A DNA stretch of 22,697 nucleotides. Origin: a virus. Positions 14,482-20,528 of this stretch are shown in pieces. A program made the position numbers and the translations under genes. The stretch is taken from positions 1-22,697 of IMG/VR virus record IMGVR_UViG_3300036770_003655, one strand, 5' to 3'. Numbering within the stretch: position 1 is the first letter of the stretch; each line of letters starts with the position of its first letter. The notes under the pieces were generated by a model that was given only the letters and a program-made list of their open reading frames with translations, did not search any database and had not been told where the DNA came from.

Positions 14482-14803
14482 GCTTTTGCTCCTTCTTCGA
14501 CTGAAGAAATGCATAGAAGAGGACTGAATAATTGATGAGATCAAGGCAAGTGTCCTCTACAGACTCGTCCTTGACTTCAAGGGTTCCCGACTCCACGAAG
14601 GAAGACAGCCGCGACATCTTGTCAGTCATGCGGACAAGCATCCCCGCTTCCGTCTTGCAGATGCCCATGGCTTCACAACGGGTGAAGTTAGCGAACGGTT
14701 CGTCACCGCCCTTTCCTGCGTAGTCGGCGTTCTTGCGCTGCATCAAGGAGAAAGCCTTGTTGCATAGTGCCTTGTGGTGGGCAAGCAGTTCGTCACGATC
14801 CAT
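14408..14803 (-). CDS. DUF1599 / Nmad1-like (nucleotide modification associated domain 1) protein
   Basis: A 131-residue helical protein with the pattern of the DUF1599/Nmad1 group, which is related in appearance to MazG-type helical proteins and recurs in phages beside nucleotide-modification genes. Key pieces are LMQRKNADYAGKGGDEPFANF (about 20-40), MLVRMTDKMSRLSSF (about 55-69) and the acidic VEDTCLDLINYSVLFYAFLQ (about 82-101), which has the E-x-x-D helix expected to bind metal. The last ~25 residues (Pro-rich) are unique and are encoded where the transglycosylase signal peptide overlaps. ATG 14803 follows AGGAAAGG and lies 3 bp from the dUTPase stop. Its biochemical role is not established; dUTPase adjacency suggests nucleotide-pool or DNA-modification work. 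Confidence 0.8.
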   Translation of the reverse strand: MDRDELLAHHKALCNKAFSLMQRKNADYAGKGGDEPFANFTRCEAMGICKTEAGMLVRMTDKMSRLSSFVESGTLEVKDESVEDTCLDLINYSVLFYAFLQSKKEQKHESAPSNPLVGHPLYDPLPPVQTC

Positions 14804-14805
14804 TA

Positions 14806-15345
14806 TCAAGCCTTTCCTGTTGAGCCGAAGCCGCCGCTACGGTCGGTCTTACCCTTAACTTCATCGGCAATCTGCACGATGTTCGTGTAGATTTTCTCGA
14901 CAATTTCCCCTTGGCAGATGCGGTCTCCATGGGTTATGCGGACATTCACGCTGCTCGTATTGGTTACGGGCACCATGAGTTGGTGAGTGTAATCGGAGTC
15001 GATAACACCTTCACAGTTCGAAAGCATCAGACCCCCCTTGAGAGCAAGACCTGAGCGCATGTGTAGGCGCACGGAGTACCCCTCGGGGATGTCCAATACG
15101 AGTTGGGTTGGGAGGAGGGCGCGTTCGTTCGGTCTGATAATCACAGAGGCATCCTTGATGCCCTGCACATCGTCTACGAACGCTAGAGACTTGTAGTTGA
15201 CGCTGTTCGACCCCCACATGTCAACCTCCCGCTTTCCTGCGGGTAGGCACACGCGCACATCAAAGCATGCGGAGTGTTCGGTTGCGTAGGCGGGAAGGAA
15301 CGCATCGGGGTGCAACTTATAGCACCCAAGGGTCACTTGCTTCAT
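14806..15345 (-). CDS. dut: dUTPase (deoxyuridine 5'-triphosphate nucleotidohydrolase)
   Basis: A 179-residue trimeric-type dUTPase that hydrolyses dUTP to dUMP, limiting uracil incorporation and feeding dTMP synthesis. The five family motifs are present: ACFDVRV (motif 1), RSGLALKGG (motif 2, about 97-105), GVIDSDYT (motif 3, about 113-120), GDRICQ (motif 4) and the C-terminal RSGGFGSTG (motif 5, about 169-177). An insertion of roughly 25 residues lies after motif 1 (about 36-62), making it longer than the usual ~150. ATG 15345 is preceded by AGTGAGATCTATACC and, about 30 bp further, a sigma70-like promoter. The DUF1599 gene follows directly, so both are likely early and co-transcribed. Confidence 0.96.
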   Translation of the reverse strand: MKQVTLGCYKLHPDAFLPAYATEHSACFDVRVCLPAGKREVDMWGSNSVNYKSLAFVDDVQGIKDASVIIRPNERALLPTQLVLDIPEGYSVRLHMRSGLALKGGLMLSNCEGVIDSDYTHQLMVPVTNTSSVNVRITHGDRICQGEIVEKIYTNIVQIADEVKGKTDRSGGFGSTGKA

Positions 15346-15373
15346 GGTATAGATCTCACTTTGCATTACGAAG

Positions 15374-15402
15374 ATTGTACTACGAACTTGACTCGCCGTC
15401 AA
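15374..15402 (-). promoter_or_regulatory. Sigma70-like early promoter for dUTPase
   Basis: Minus strand TTGACG (15402-15397), 17-bp spacer, TACAAT (15379-15374), about 29 bp before the dUTPase ATG. The -35 box lies within the last codons of regA. Confidence 0.72.
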
Positions 15403-15811
15403 GGGGTTTCTTGCGAACCCCAATACGATACTTCGGGATCAGTTCCCAATCTTTCTTCTCTCCGAAGGGGAGGATCTTGAAGTGGGAGATCGGGCAGACA
15501 GGCTCCTTGGTGACCGTGGGGTTCACGATCTTTACAAGTCCCCATTGCTCCAACAGGTTGACGATGGTGTTGCGCCGTGCCTTGTCGGAATCGCTGAAGT
15601 CGTTAGCCAAGCCATCAAGCATGAATAGTTCCTTGAAGTGGACTATGTAATACTTGCCTCTCTTGTGGAGGATGTGGCAGGACTGATAGAGTTTGCGTTC
15701 AGTCTTGGAGGAGATGCCAATGCGGGTCAGCGTCTCCTTTACCTTCAGAAAATTATCTGCCGAAGGAAGGGTTACTTCGACTAGGTTGTTCACAATGTCT
15801 TCGGTGTTCAC
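15380..15811 (-). CDS. regA: RegA, translational repressor
   Basis: About 143 residues, a homologue of T4 RegA (122 residues), which binds early mRNAs at their start sites and blocks translation, including those of clamp and loader genes. The resemblance is strong along its length: FLKVKETLTRIGI, LYQSCHILHKRGKYYIVHFKELF, ARRNTIVNLLEQWGLVKIV and WELIPKYRIG. It carries an N-terminal extension of about ten residues and a C-terminal KKPLDGESSS tail. No in-frame ATG exists; a GTG at 15811 lies eight bases after GGAAAG and is preferred, with TTG at 15817 as the alternative. The overlapping out-of-frame ATG at 15827 is probably not used. It follows gp62 as in T4. Confidence 0.93.
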   Translation of the reverse strand: MNTEDIVNNLVEVTLPSADNFLKVKETLTRIGISSKTERKLYQSCHILHKRGKYYIVHFKELFMLDGLANDFSDSDKARRNTIVNLLEQWGLVKIVNPTVTKEPVCPISHFKILPFGEKKDWELIPKYRIGVRKKPLDGESSS

Positions 15812-15843
15812 GGTCAATGCTTTCCATGATTGTTAGTCACGGA

Positions 15844-16239
15844 TTATTTAGCATTAGAACCGCCTCTGCTCCTCAGCAAGGCATCTAATCGATCCTTAGG
15901 TAGCAAACGAATGTATTCGATTGCCCTCTTCCGTCCGACCTTGTAAGCAAGCATGACAGCCTCAAGGATCTCCTCGTTGATCTCCTCGGGCTTGATCCAC
16001 TTGTCGAACCGCTTGCGCTTGCGAATGGAGTTATAGAGATAGTCATACTGCATCCGCTTGTCAGTCAGGGGCATGCAGTTCATCTCGTTTGCATACAGGA
16101 CGGTATCAGGGCTGAATGACAGACCCCGATTGACCACGAAAGGAACATAGTCCCGTTCTGCATCGGGACTCATGTCCATCATGTTTCCTGTCTTTTCGTT
16201 GATGCTCTTGATGTAGTCGAATGGGCTGAGTTTGCTCAT
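15844..16239 (-). CDS. 62: Clamp-loader small subunit, gp62 (cyanophage type)
   Basis: A 131-residue protein that, with four gp44 subunits, loads the sliding clamp on primer-template DNA. It resembles the short gp62 of cyanophage-type T4-like phages: YVPFVVNRGLSFSPDTVLYANEMN, then KRMQYDYLYNSIRKRKRFDKWIKP, then a helical tail YIRLLPKDRLDALL. T4's own gp62 is longer (187), so the match is to the marine lineage. ATG 16239 overlaps the stop of the preceding unknown gene as ATGA. It is placed between that gene and regA, keeping the T4 order 44-62-regA except for the inserted gene. Identification rests on remembered family sequence and synteny. Confidence 0.9.
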   Translation of the reverse strand: MSKLSPFDYIKSINEKTGNMMDMSPDAERDYVPFVVNRGLSFSPDTVLYANEMNCMPLTDKRMQYDYLYNSIRKRKRFDKWIKPEEINEEILEAVMLAYKVGRKRAIEYIRLLPKDRLDALLRSRGGSNAK

Positions 16240-16964
16240 GTCATTTCCAAGTCTTCAATATCAATACTGTCAGATCGCACACTCACGATCAGGCGCATGG
16301 GGAGGTAGATCCACTTGCGCTTCTTGATGTCGTACACGCTGTGTAGGTAGAACTGGTCGTAGGCGTTTGAGCCATGATACCTGTCGATCAGAGGTGCCTC
16401 AACAAAATCCTTGGCAACAACGCAGATTCTGTGGGAGATCTTCGTCTTTACCTTCTTGCCGTTCATGTCTTCGTATTCGATGTCCAAATGATTGGGATAG
16501 ATCTTCTCCAACAGAGAGTCCAACCATTCGGCAAGCATGACATCGGTCATGCCTGTAATATCGAAATACGAACCCAATCCACCGTTGCCCGAATCATCGC
16601 TGTGCTTCTTCGCCACCTTCATGGAGAAGTATGTCTTGCGTTCACGCAGGAACGCCTGACGGGCACTCTCGCACTCCTTCACGAAGTCGCTGTAGGAATA
16701 CTTCTGATCAAGCCGCTTGTTGATCTTTGTGACCTTCTCCAACTCTTCGTCGGTGATGACACTAGAAAGCAACATGATCTTTTCCAATGGATTCACAATC
16801 TCGCTTACTGTGGTGGAACGAAGTCCATCGAACTCATCCCAAAACTTAGAGTTAACCTCAGTAGTCATCGATGTCTTGAACTCATCAATGTAATCCTGAA
16901 TGTTATACCTCTTGCCGATCTCATGGATCGTGATAGACAAGTCGTTGAGGCTGTTTACAACCAT
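16236..16964 (-). CDS. Unknown protein inserted between gp44 and gp62
   Basis: A 242-residue soluble protein that I do not recognise. The N-terminal half is helical and charged (IHEIGKRYNIQDYIDEFKTSM; later LEKVTKINKRLDQKYSYSDF), the middle has a GNGGLGSYFDITGMTDVML stretch, and the C-terminal half is more beta-like (KKVKTKISHRICVVAKDF, WIYLPMRLIVSVRSD). There is no signal peptide, membrane helix or obvious nucleotide motif. ATG 16964 follows GGGAGGCATGCG; an upstream in-frame ATG (17030) would overlap gp44 and is unlikely. The gene is tightly packed: 26 bp after the gp44 stop and ATGA-overlapped with gp62, so it is probably expressed with the clamp loader. Whether it is a loader accessory factor is unknown. 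Confidence 0.8.
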   Translation of the reverse strand: MVVNSLNDLSITIHEIGKRYNIQDYIDEFKTSMTTEVNSKFWDEFDGLRSTTVSEIVNPLEKIMLLSSVITDEELEKVTKINKRLDQKYSYSDFVKECESARQAFLRERKTYFSMKVAKKHSDDSGNGGLGSYFDITGMTDVMLAEWLDSLLEKIYPNHLDIEYEDMNGKKVKTKISHRICVVAKDFVEAPLIDRYHGSNAYDQFYLHSVYDIKKRKWIYLPMRLIVSVRSDSIDIEDLEMT

Positions 16965-16990
16965 CGCATGCCTCCCTTCGCTACCTGTAT

Positions 16991-17923
16991 TTAGGCTTTG
17001 AAGGTGCATTCGGATGCCAAGGCAACGCAACAGGCGGCTAGATTGATCTCCTGATCGGCGGCAAAAGCGGCACGGTGCTGATACTCCGAAAGAGTGAGTA
17101 CAGCCTGTGGAATGGACGATGGCTGAAGGGTGTCGATCAGAGTTTCATAGACCTTTCGGAAGACATGCGCCGTGTCCCTGTCTGAGTTGTCAACCACCCA
17201 CCTACGAATGTCTCCAAAACTCTTGCTCTTGAGAGCCTTGACCAAGGTCTCCGTGCTTACATCGGACGCAACGAGGATTCCCGTATCGATGGAACCCGAT
17301 ACGGAGTACCGCTGAATCTCGTTGAGAACCCTGCGGAAATCGGGGAAGTGCTGAATGATGAGTTCAGCCAAGACTCGCTCGTCATACTGAATCTTCTCTT
17401 CGTCCAAGATTCCCTTCGTGCGCGTGAGGAACTGCTTCGCCATCTTGGGCTTCTCCTTCGCAGGAATCTTGAAGTCGATGCATGTGCAACGGCTGTGCAG
17501 CGGTTCGATGATTCGATGCTTGAAGTTGCAAGTGAGGATGAAGCGGCAGTTCTTGGCGAACTCTTCAATGAAGCCACGAAGAGCGGGTTGCGTTGACTGT
17601 GGGTTTAGATAGTCAGCCTCGTCAAGGATGACTACCTTGATGCCGCCTCCCAAAGACACCGCAGACGCAAACTGCCGAATGCGGGTTCGAAGCGTATCGA
17701 TGCCGCCGTCTTCAGACGCATTGATGAACAGGACATCCCGACCCAACTCATCGCAGAGGGCGCGGGCCACGGTTGTCTTTCCGCAACCCGCGCCCCCTGA
17801 CAGGATCATGTTGGGGATGTCCCCCGACTTCACGATGTCCGTGAAGGTATCGGTGAGTGCTTCGGGAAGCACACAATCTGCGACCGTCTTGGGACGGTAC
17901 TTCTCAACGAGTAGGTCGTTCAT
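16991..17923 (-). CDS. 44: Clamp-loader ATPase subunit gp44
   Basis: A 310-residue AAA+ protein, the size of T4 gp44 (319). It hydrolyses ATP to open and place the gp45 ring. Motifs in order are VEKYRPKTVADCVLP (the N-terminal RFC-box signature), Walker A GGAGCGKTT (about 43-51), Walker B ILDEAD (about 99-104), sensor 1 RFILTCNF (about 127-134) and the SRC arginine-finger motif (about 144-146). A C-terminal helical collar region follows. ATG 17923 follows AAGGGATAAACC, 3 bp after the gp45 stop, preserving the classic 45-44 arrangement. The TAA stop is embedded in CTAAATAC, which looks like a late-promoter core but may be coincidence. Confidence 0.97.
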   Translation of the reverse strand: MNDLLVEKYRPKTVADCVLPEALTDTFTDIVKSGDIPNMILSGGAGCGKTTVARALCDELGRDVLFINASEDGGIDTLRTRIRQFASAVSLGGGIKVVILDEADYLNPQSTQPALRGFIEEFAKNCRFILTCNFKHRIIEPLHSRCTCIDFKIPAKEKPKMAKQFLTRTKGILDEEKIQYDERVLAELIIQHFPDFRRVLNEIQRYSVSGSIDTGILVASDVSTETLVKALKSKSFGDIRRWVVDNSDRDTAHVFRKVYETLIDTLQPSSIPQAVLTLSEYQHRAAFAADQEINLAACCVALASECTFKA

Positions 17924-17926
17924 GGT

Positions 17927-18625
17927 TTATCCCTTGGAGGTGGTGCTGTCGGACTCCATCGCAACCCAGTAGTTTACTGGCACCGATGAGCCGTTGAACT
18001 TCGCAACACGCTTCTCCGCGAGATGAACCGTATAGTCGCCCTGAATCATCTTCAGGTTTTCAACCTTGAACCAAAACTTGAATGAGAGATCGTCGGGGTT
18101 CTCCCCAACCGTGAGACTCCAACTGTGTGCGGTCGGATCCTTCTTGTCGCAGATCCGAATGCAGATGCCATCGTTACAGGACTCAACACACATGTCAGGA
18201 GCCTGTAGCACCGAAGCAGCCTTCATGACCGCAGCGAGATCCGCGCCGCTGAGATCAAAGGAGACGAACTCCTTGGGCATGTTGATCTTCTTGTCTGCCT
18301 TCGTCAGCAACTGAGGATCGCTGTAGAAATACTTGACCGATGCCTTCGTCCCCGTCGAACTGATGGTCACAAAGTTGTCCGCAAACTCAAACTCGGGATC
18401 CTTGAAAAGGCTAACGGTGGACAGAAACTTAGCCATGTCCCAAATGCCGAACTCCGTGTCGAACTCCTCTCCTACCGTGGCTTCAGCAAGGATGGTCATC
18501 GACGGCGAGACGGTGGTGATCGTCTTGCCCTGCTTGACATGCAGATTGCTGTTGATCGAAGCAAAGTTCTTGAGGATGTTCAGAGTGTCGGACGAAATCT
18601 TGATCTTGTTCATGGTCGCGCTCAT
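17927..18625 (-). CDS. 45: Sliding clamp gp45 (DNA polymerase processivity factor)
   Basis: A 232-residue clamp, close to T4 gp45 (228), forming a trimeric ring that tethers gp43 and, in T4, also activates late transcription. Similarity is visible at both ends: ISSDTLNILKNFASINSNLHVKQG and the closing FNGSSVPVNYWVAMESDST, plus DMAKFLSTVSLFKDPEFEF in the first domain. ATG 18625 lies ten bases after AAGGAGG; an ATG five codons on is weaker. A good sigma70-like promoter sits upstream, overlapping the end of the protease gene, so gp45 probably heads the early replication transcript 45-44-unknown-62-regA. The start context TACACAATG is shared with uvsX and others. Confidence 0.96.
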   Translation of the reverse strand: MSATMNKIKISSDTLNILKNFASINSNLHVKQGKTITTVSPSMTILAEATVGEEFDTEFGIWDMAKFLSTVSLFKDPEFEFADNFVTISSTGTKASVKYFYSDPQLLTKADKKINMPKEFVSFDLSGADLAAVMKAASVLQAPDMCVESCNDGICIRICDKKDPTAHSWSLTVGENPDDLSFKFWFKVENLKMIQGDYTVHLAEKRVAKFNGSSVPVNYWVAMESDSTTSKG

Positions 18626-18663
18626 TGTGTAAAAGCCTCCTTGTGGCTCAGGTAGTTTGCGTA

Positions 18664-18691
18664 ATCATACTGTGTGTATGTTCGTAGTCAA
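18664..18691 (-). promoter_or_regulatory. Sigma70-like early promoter for gp45
   Basis: Minus strand TTGACT (18691-18686), 16-bp spacer, TATGAT (18669-18664). The -35 box overlaps the protease stop region. It should start the 45-44-62-regA transcript. Confidence 0.75.
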
Positions 18692-19383
18692 GTGGGAAAC
18701 AACGATAGTTGTCCCGATTCCTTGAGATCGTTGATTATCGTTTGGATGGGAACGACATAGAGCATGTCTGAGAGTGTGTTCAGCCTGACAACGATACCAA
18801 TGCATTTGCCAGTATGAATATCAAATACACCGCCGCCACTCAGACCATGTGTTCCATTGCAAGTCACGACGATGTGCTTATCGGTGTTCCACGAAACAGT
18901 TCTATTTCGATTGGCGATAATCCCATCGGAGATGGTGTTCTCTTCGCCCATCGGAGATCCCGCTGCATACACCTCGTCTCCCACCCGTGGGGGCAAGGGC
19001 ATGAAGGTAGTTCCACCCCTGATGCACCGAGACTCCCCCACGGGTTGGAGTATTGCCCAATCGGAAACAGGATCATGTGCAACGACATTTGCCGTCCATG
19101 ACTCCATTACAAGATCATTATCAGGATCAGATTGCGTCACGATGTAAAGTCCCTTGCCTTCACCGATCACATGGGCGGCAGTCAGGATGAAGACTTCTCC
19201 ATCCACTTTGTACACAACACCCGACCCGACTGCTATTGTTCCATTTTCGCAAGCGTGAATCTCCACGCTGCTTTCTAGCACCTGTTCGGCAATACTTCTG
19301 CTGTCAACTACTGATGGCGAATTGAGTGCGACTCCAAACACAAGGATCGCAGCGACCACGAAACTAAACAGACCGTTCCTCAT
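18688..19383 (-). CDS. Secreted trypsin-like serine protease
   Basis: A 231-residue chymotrypsin-fold protease (S1/HtrA-like, no PDZ domain visible). The N-terminus MRNGLFSFVVAAILVFGVAL is a signal peptide or anchor. The catalytic triad is readable: His in LTAAHVIG (H71), Asp in HDPVSDWAIL (D108) and Ser in NGTHGLSGGGVFD (S182), with the typical late GIVVRLN strand. It should act in the periplasm or outside the cell. ATG 19383 follows TTAGGAGGTGAGCC, and a GATAAATA late-promoter core lies about 35 bp upstream, so expression should be late, unlike its neighbours. Possible roles are processing of virion or host envelope proteins; the sequence does not decide. Such proteases are unusual in T4-like genomes. 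Confidence 0.9.
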   Translation of the reverse strand: MRNGLFSFVVAAILVFGVALNSPSVVDSRSIAEQVLESSVEIHACENGTIAVGSGVVYKVDGEVFILTAAHVIGEGKGLYIVTQSDPDNDLVMESWTANVVAHDPVSDWAILQPVGESRCIRGGTTFMPLPPRVGDEVYAAGSPMGEENTISDGIIANRNRTVSWNTDKHIVVTCNGTHGLSGGGVFDIHTGKCIGIVVRLNTLSDMLYVVPIQTIINDLKESGQLSLFPT

Positions 19384-19419
19384 GGCTCACCTCCTAAGAG
19401 GGGAGTTTCGCCCAAAGGT

Positions 19420-19428
19420 TATTTATCG
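19420..19428 (-). promoter_or_regulatory. T4-like late promoter core (GATAAATA) for protease gene
   Basis: The minus strand reads CGATAAATAACC, 7/8 identical to the T4 late consensus TATAAATA, 35-45 bases before the protease ATG with a strong AGGAGG between. Position and spacing fit a late transcript start. No sigma70-like -35 box is evident here. Confidence 0.6.
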
Positions 19429-19463
19429 ATTCGCAAACATCATTCTCTAGATTTTTCTGAGAA

Positions 19464-19538
19464 TGACCCTGAGGGGATTCGAACCCCTGTTACATCCGTG
19501 AAAGGGATGTGTCCTAGACCGACTAGACGACAGGGCCA
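19464..19538 (-). tRNA. tRNA-Glu (anticodon TTC)
   Basis: A 75-nt cloverleaf: acceptor stem TGGCCCT/AGGGTCA with a G-T pair, anticodon stem CATCC/GGATG around loop CTTTCAC (anticodon TTC, reads GAA/GAG), and T loop TTCGAAT. CCA is not encoded. It is separated from the main tRNA cluster, between the protease gene and a hairpin-bounded intergenic region. Confidence 0.95.
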
Positions 19539-19572
19539 AAAGAACGGGGGAGGGGACTACGCCCACTCCCCC
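19538..19572 (-). terminator. Probable rho-independent terminator upstream of tRNA-Glu
   Basis: The minus strand forms a GC-rich hairpin: CCCCCTC-type arms (plus 19546-19552 pairs with 19566-19572, seven pairs) extended by three more pairs after a single bulged base, followed by GTTCTTTT. It lies 28-60 bases after the stop of the membrane-protein gene and would end that early transcript. Confidence 0.6.
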
Positions 19573-19579
19573 TGATTGT

Positions 19580-19597
19580 GCAAGGTCTTTCCCTTGC
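19580..19597 (-). other. Perfect 6-bp hairpin right after the membrane-protein stop
   Basis: Minus strand GCAAGG-GAAAGA-CCTTGC, a perfect stem with a six-base loop just past the stop codon. It has no T-run of its own; together with the adjacent GC-rich hairpin it may protect or end the mRNA. Confidence 0.5.
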
Positions 19598-19599
19598 TA

Positions 19600-20031
19600 T
19601 TAACGCTTGGATGAGCAGGAGGAAGAACACTTCTCCTTGAGTTCGTAGAGATCGTCGCTGAGTTCGACAATCTTGTTCCAAATCTCAGAACGCTCACGAT
19701 CATTCTCGTTCTTGATCCGCTCATTGTTGGTGTCGATGTGCTGATACACATCCTCCATCTGACGCGCTGCGCTGAGGCGATCTGCTGCCTCATCCGCATC
19801 CTTCAGGATCTTCTTCACCCGCGAGTTCGCATCAAGGATGCAGACACCCGCCTGATTCACGATGAGACCCGCAGCAACCCACAGGAGGGCATTGCTTGCT
19901 CCCTGATACGCCTGATACGCACCGAACACAGCCGCCGCAAGACCGCACAGAACGAACAGACCGCCATAGTTGAAAGTGTCAAAGAAAGACACCTTCTCCG
20001 AACTCCACCGCCGCATGATCACATTGCCCAT
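19600..20031 (-). CDS. Small membrane protein with two TM segments and a coiled-coil tail
   Basis: About 143 residues, family not recognised. After a short basic N-terminus (MGNVIMRRWSSEK) there are two hydrophobic segments, YGGLFVLCGLAAAVFGAY (about 24-41) and ALLWVAAGLIVNQAGVCIL (about 49-67). A long charged helical region (DANSRVKKILKDADEAADRL through SEIWNKIVELSDDLYELKEK) is likely a coiled coil, and the protein ends in a Cys/Ser tail CSSSCSSKR. Topology resembles holin-like or envelope-modifying phage proteins, but there is no firm basis for naming it. The start is ATG 20031, eight bases after AAGGAG; a longer frame upstream overlaps the previous gene without a ribosome site. A promoter candidate and a palindrome lie just upstream. 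Confidence 0.75.
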   Translation of the reverse strand: MGNVIMRRWSSEKVSFFDTFNYGGLFVLCGLAAAVFGAYQAYQGASNALLWVAAGLIVNQAGVCILDANSRVKKILKDADEAADRLSAARQMEDVYQHIDTNNERIKNENDRERSEIWNKIVELSDDLYELKEKCSSSCSSKR

Positions 20032-20044
20032 ATCAAATCTCCTT

Positions 20045-20064
20045 GGTGTCTGAGACACCTTTTT
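20045..20064. promoter_or_regulatory. Palindrome GGTGTC-TGA-GACACC in the leader of the membrane-protein gene
   Basis: A perfect 6-bp inverted repeat with a 3-base centre between the promoter candidate and the AAGGAG ribosome site. On the plus strand it is followed by TTTTT and so also looks like a terminator for plus-strand transcripts. It could be an operator or an mRNA hairpin near the ribosome site. Confidence 0.4.
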
Positions 20065-20077
20065 GGTTGAACTAGAA

Positions 20078-20105
20078 AGTCTAACAGGTCTTCCGTACTT
20101 GTCAA
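20078..20105 (-). promoter_or_regulatory. Sigma70-like promoter candidate for membrane-protein gene
   Basis: Minus strand TTGACA at 20105-20100, a 16-bp spacer, then TAGACT at 20083-20078 (4/6 to TATAAT). It lies about 50 bp before the ATG. The perfect -35 box makes it credible, though the -10 is weak. Confidence 0.45.
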
Positions 20106-20123
20106 GTAGTGAGATCAAAGGTT

Positions 20124-20528
20124 TCATATGATGGTCAGAGAGCAGTAGACGCGATTGGGAGTTCCCCTGTAGTAGCCGAAGATCAGGAGATGCCGCTTGT
20201 TCTGTTTGCCGCCGCGAATGATTGTTCCGTACTTTATGATTCGCTGACCCATCGTTCTCTGCCAACTGTTGCTGTTCGCAAACGATGTAATTGCGCTTTT
20301 CATAGAGGTGTCGATGCTGCCCTTGAAGAAGTATCCCTTCGTAGAGCCGCCCCACACATTCGATTCCTTCATGAGGTCTACTAGTTGAAGTACTTCCTTG
20401 TAGCCCTTGCTGTCCGACTTGCCATTCTTTCCCAACTTGGTCGCAAGCAACGCCTTTGCCTCGCTAGAGGGCGCACATGTGCGTGTGCGACATGCGGTCA
20501 CACGGGCGTTGTTGCGTAACTTAGCCAC
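20124..20528 (-). CDS. Unknown small basic protein
   Basis: A 134-residue protein that I do not recognise. It is basic, with an Arg/Thr/Cys-rich N-terminus (RNNARVTACRTRTCAPS), a lysine- and glycine-rich central part (KLGKNGKSDSKGYKEV) and a C-terminal beta-like region (QRIIKYGTIIRGGKQNKRHLLIFGYYRG). No signal peptide or membrane segment. The likely start is GTG at 20528, overlapping the preceding stop by 8 bp with a purine-rich AAGAAGAGCGG upstream. It is followed by about 90 bp of leader before the membrane-protein gene. A real gene on frame length and packing; function unknown. Confidence 0.6.
   Translation of the reverse strand: MAKLRNNARVTACRTRTCAPSSEAKALLATKLGKNGKSDSKGYKEVLQLVDLMKESNVWGGSTKGYFFKGSIDTSMKSAITSFANSNSWQRTMGQRIIKYGTIIRGGKQNKRHLLIFGYYRGTPNRVYCSLTII

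Noticed and set aside
15845-15851. CTAAATA near the gp62 stop upstream of regA
   Set aside because: Formed by the last codons and stop of gp62; regA is expected to be early, and no independent support for a late promoter is seen.
16988-16994. CTAAATA late-promoter-like core upstream of the unknown gene
   Set aside because: The TAA is the gp44 stop codon, so the match may be chance; a similar case occurs at 20926-20932. Not called without transcript data.
20032-20355. N-terminal extension of the membrane-protein frame
   Set aside because: It overlaps the preceding gene and promoter candidate and lacks a ribosome site, whereas ATG 20031 has AAGGAG at proper spacing.
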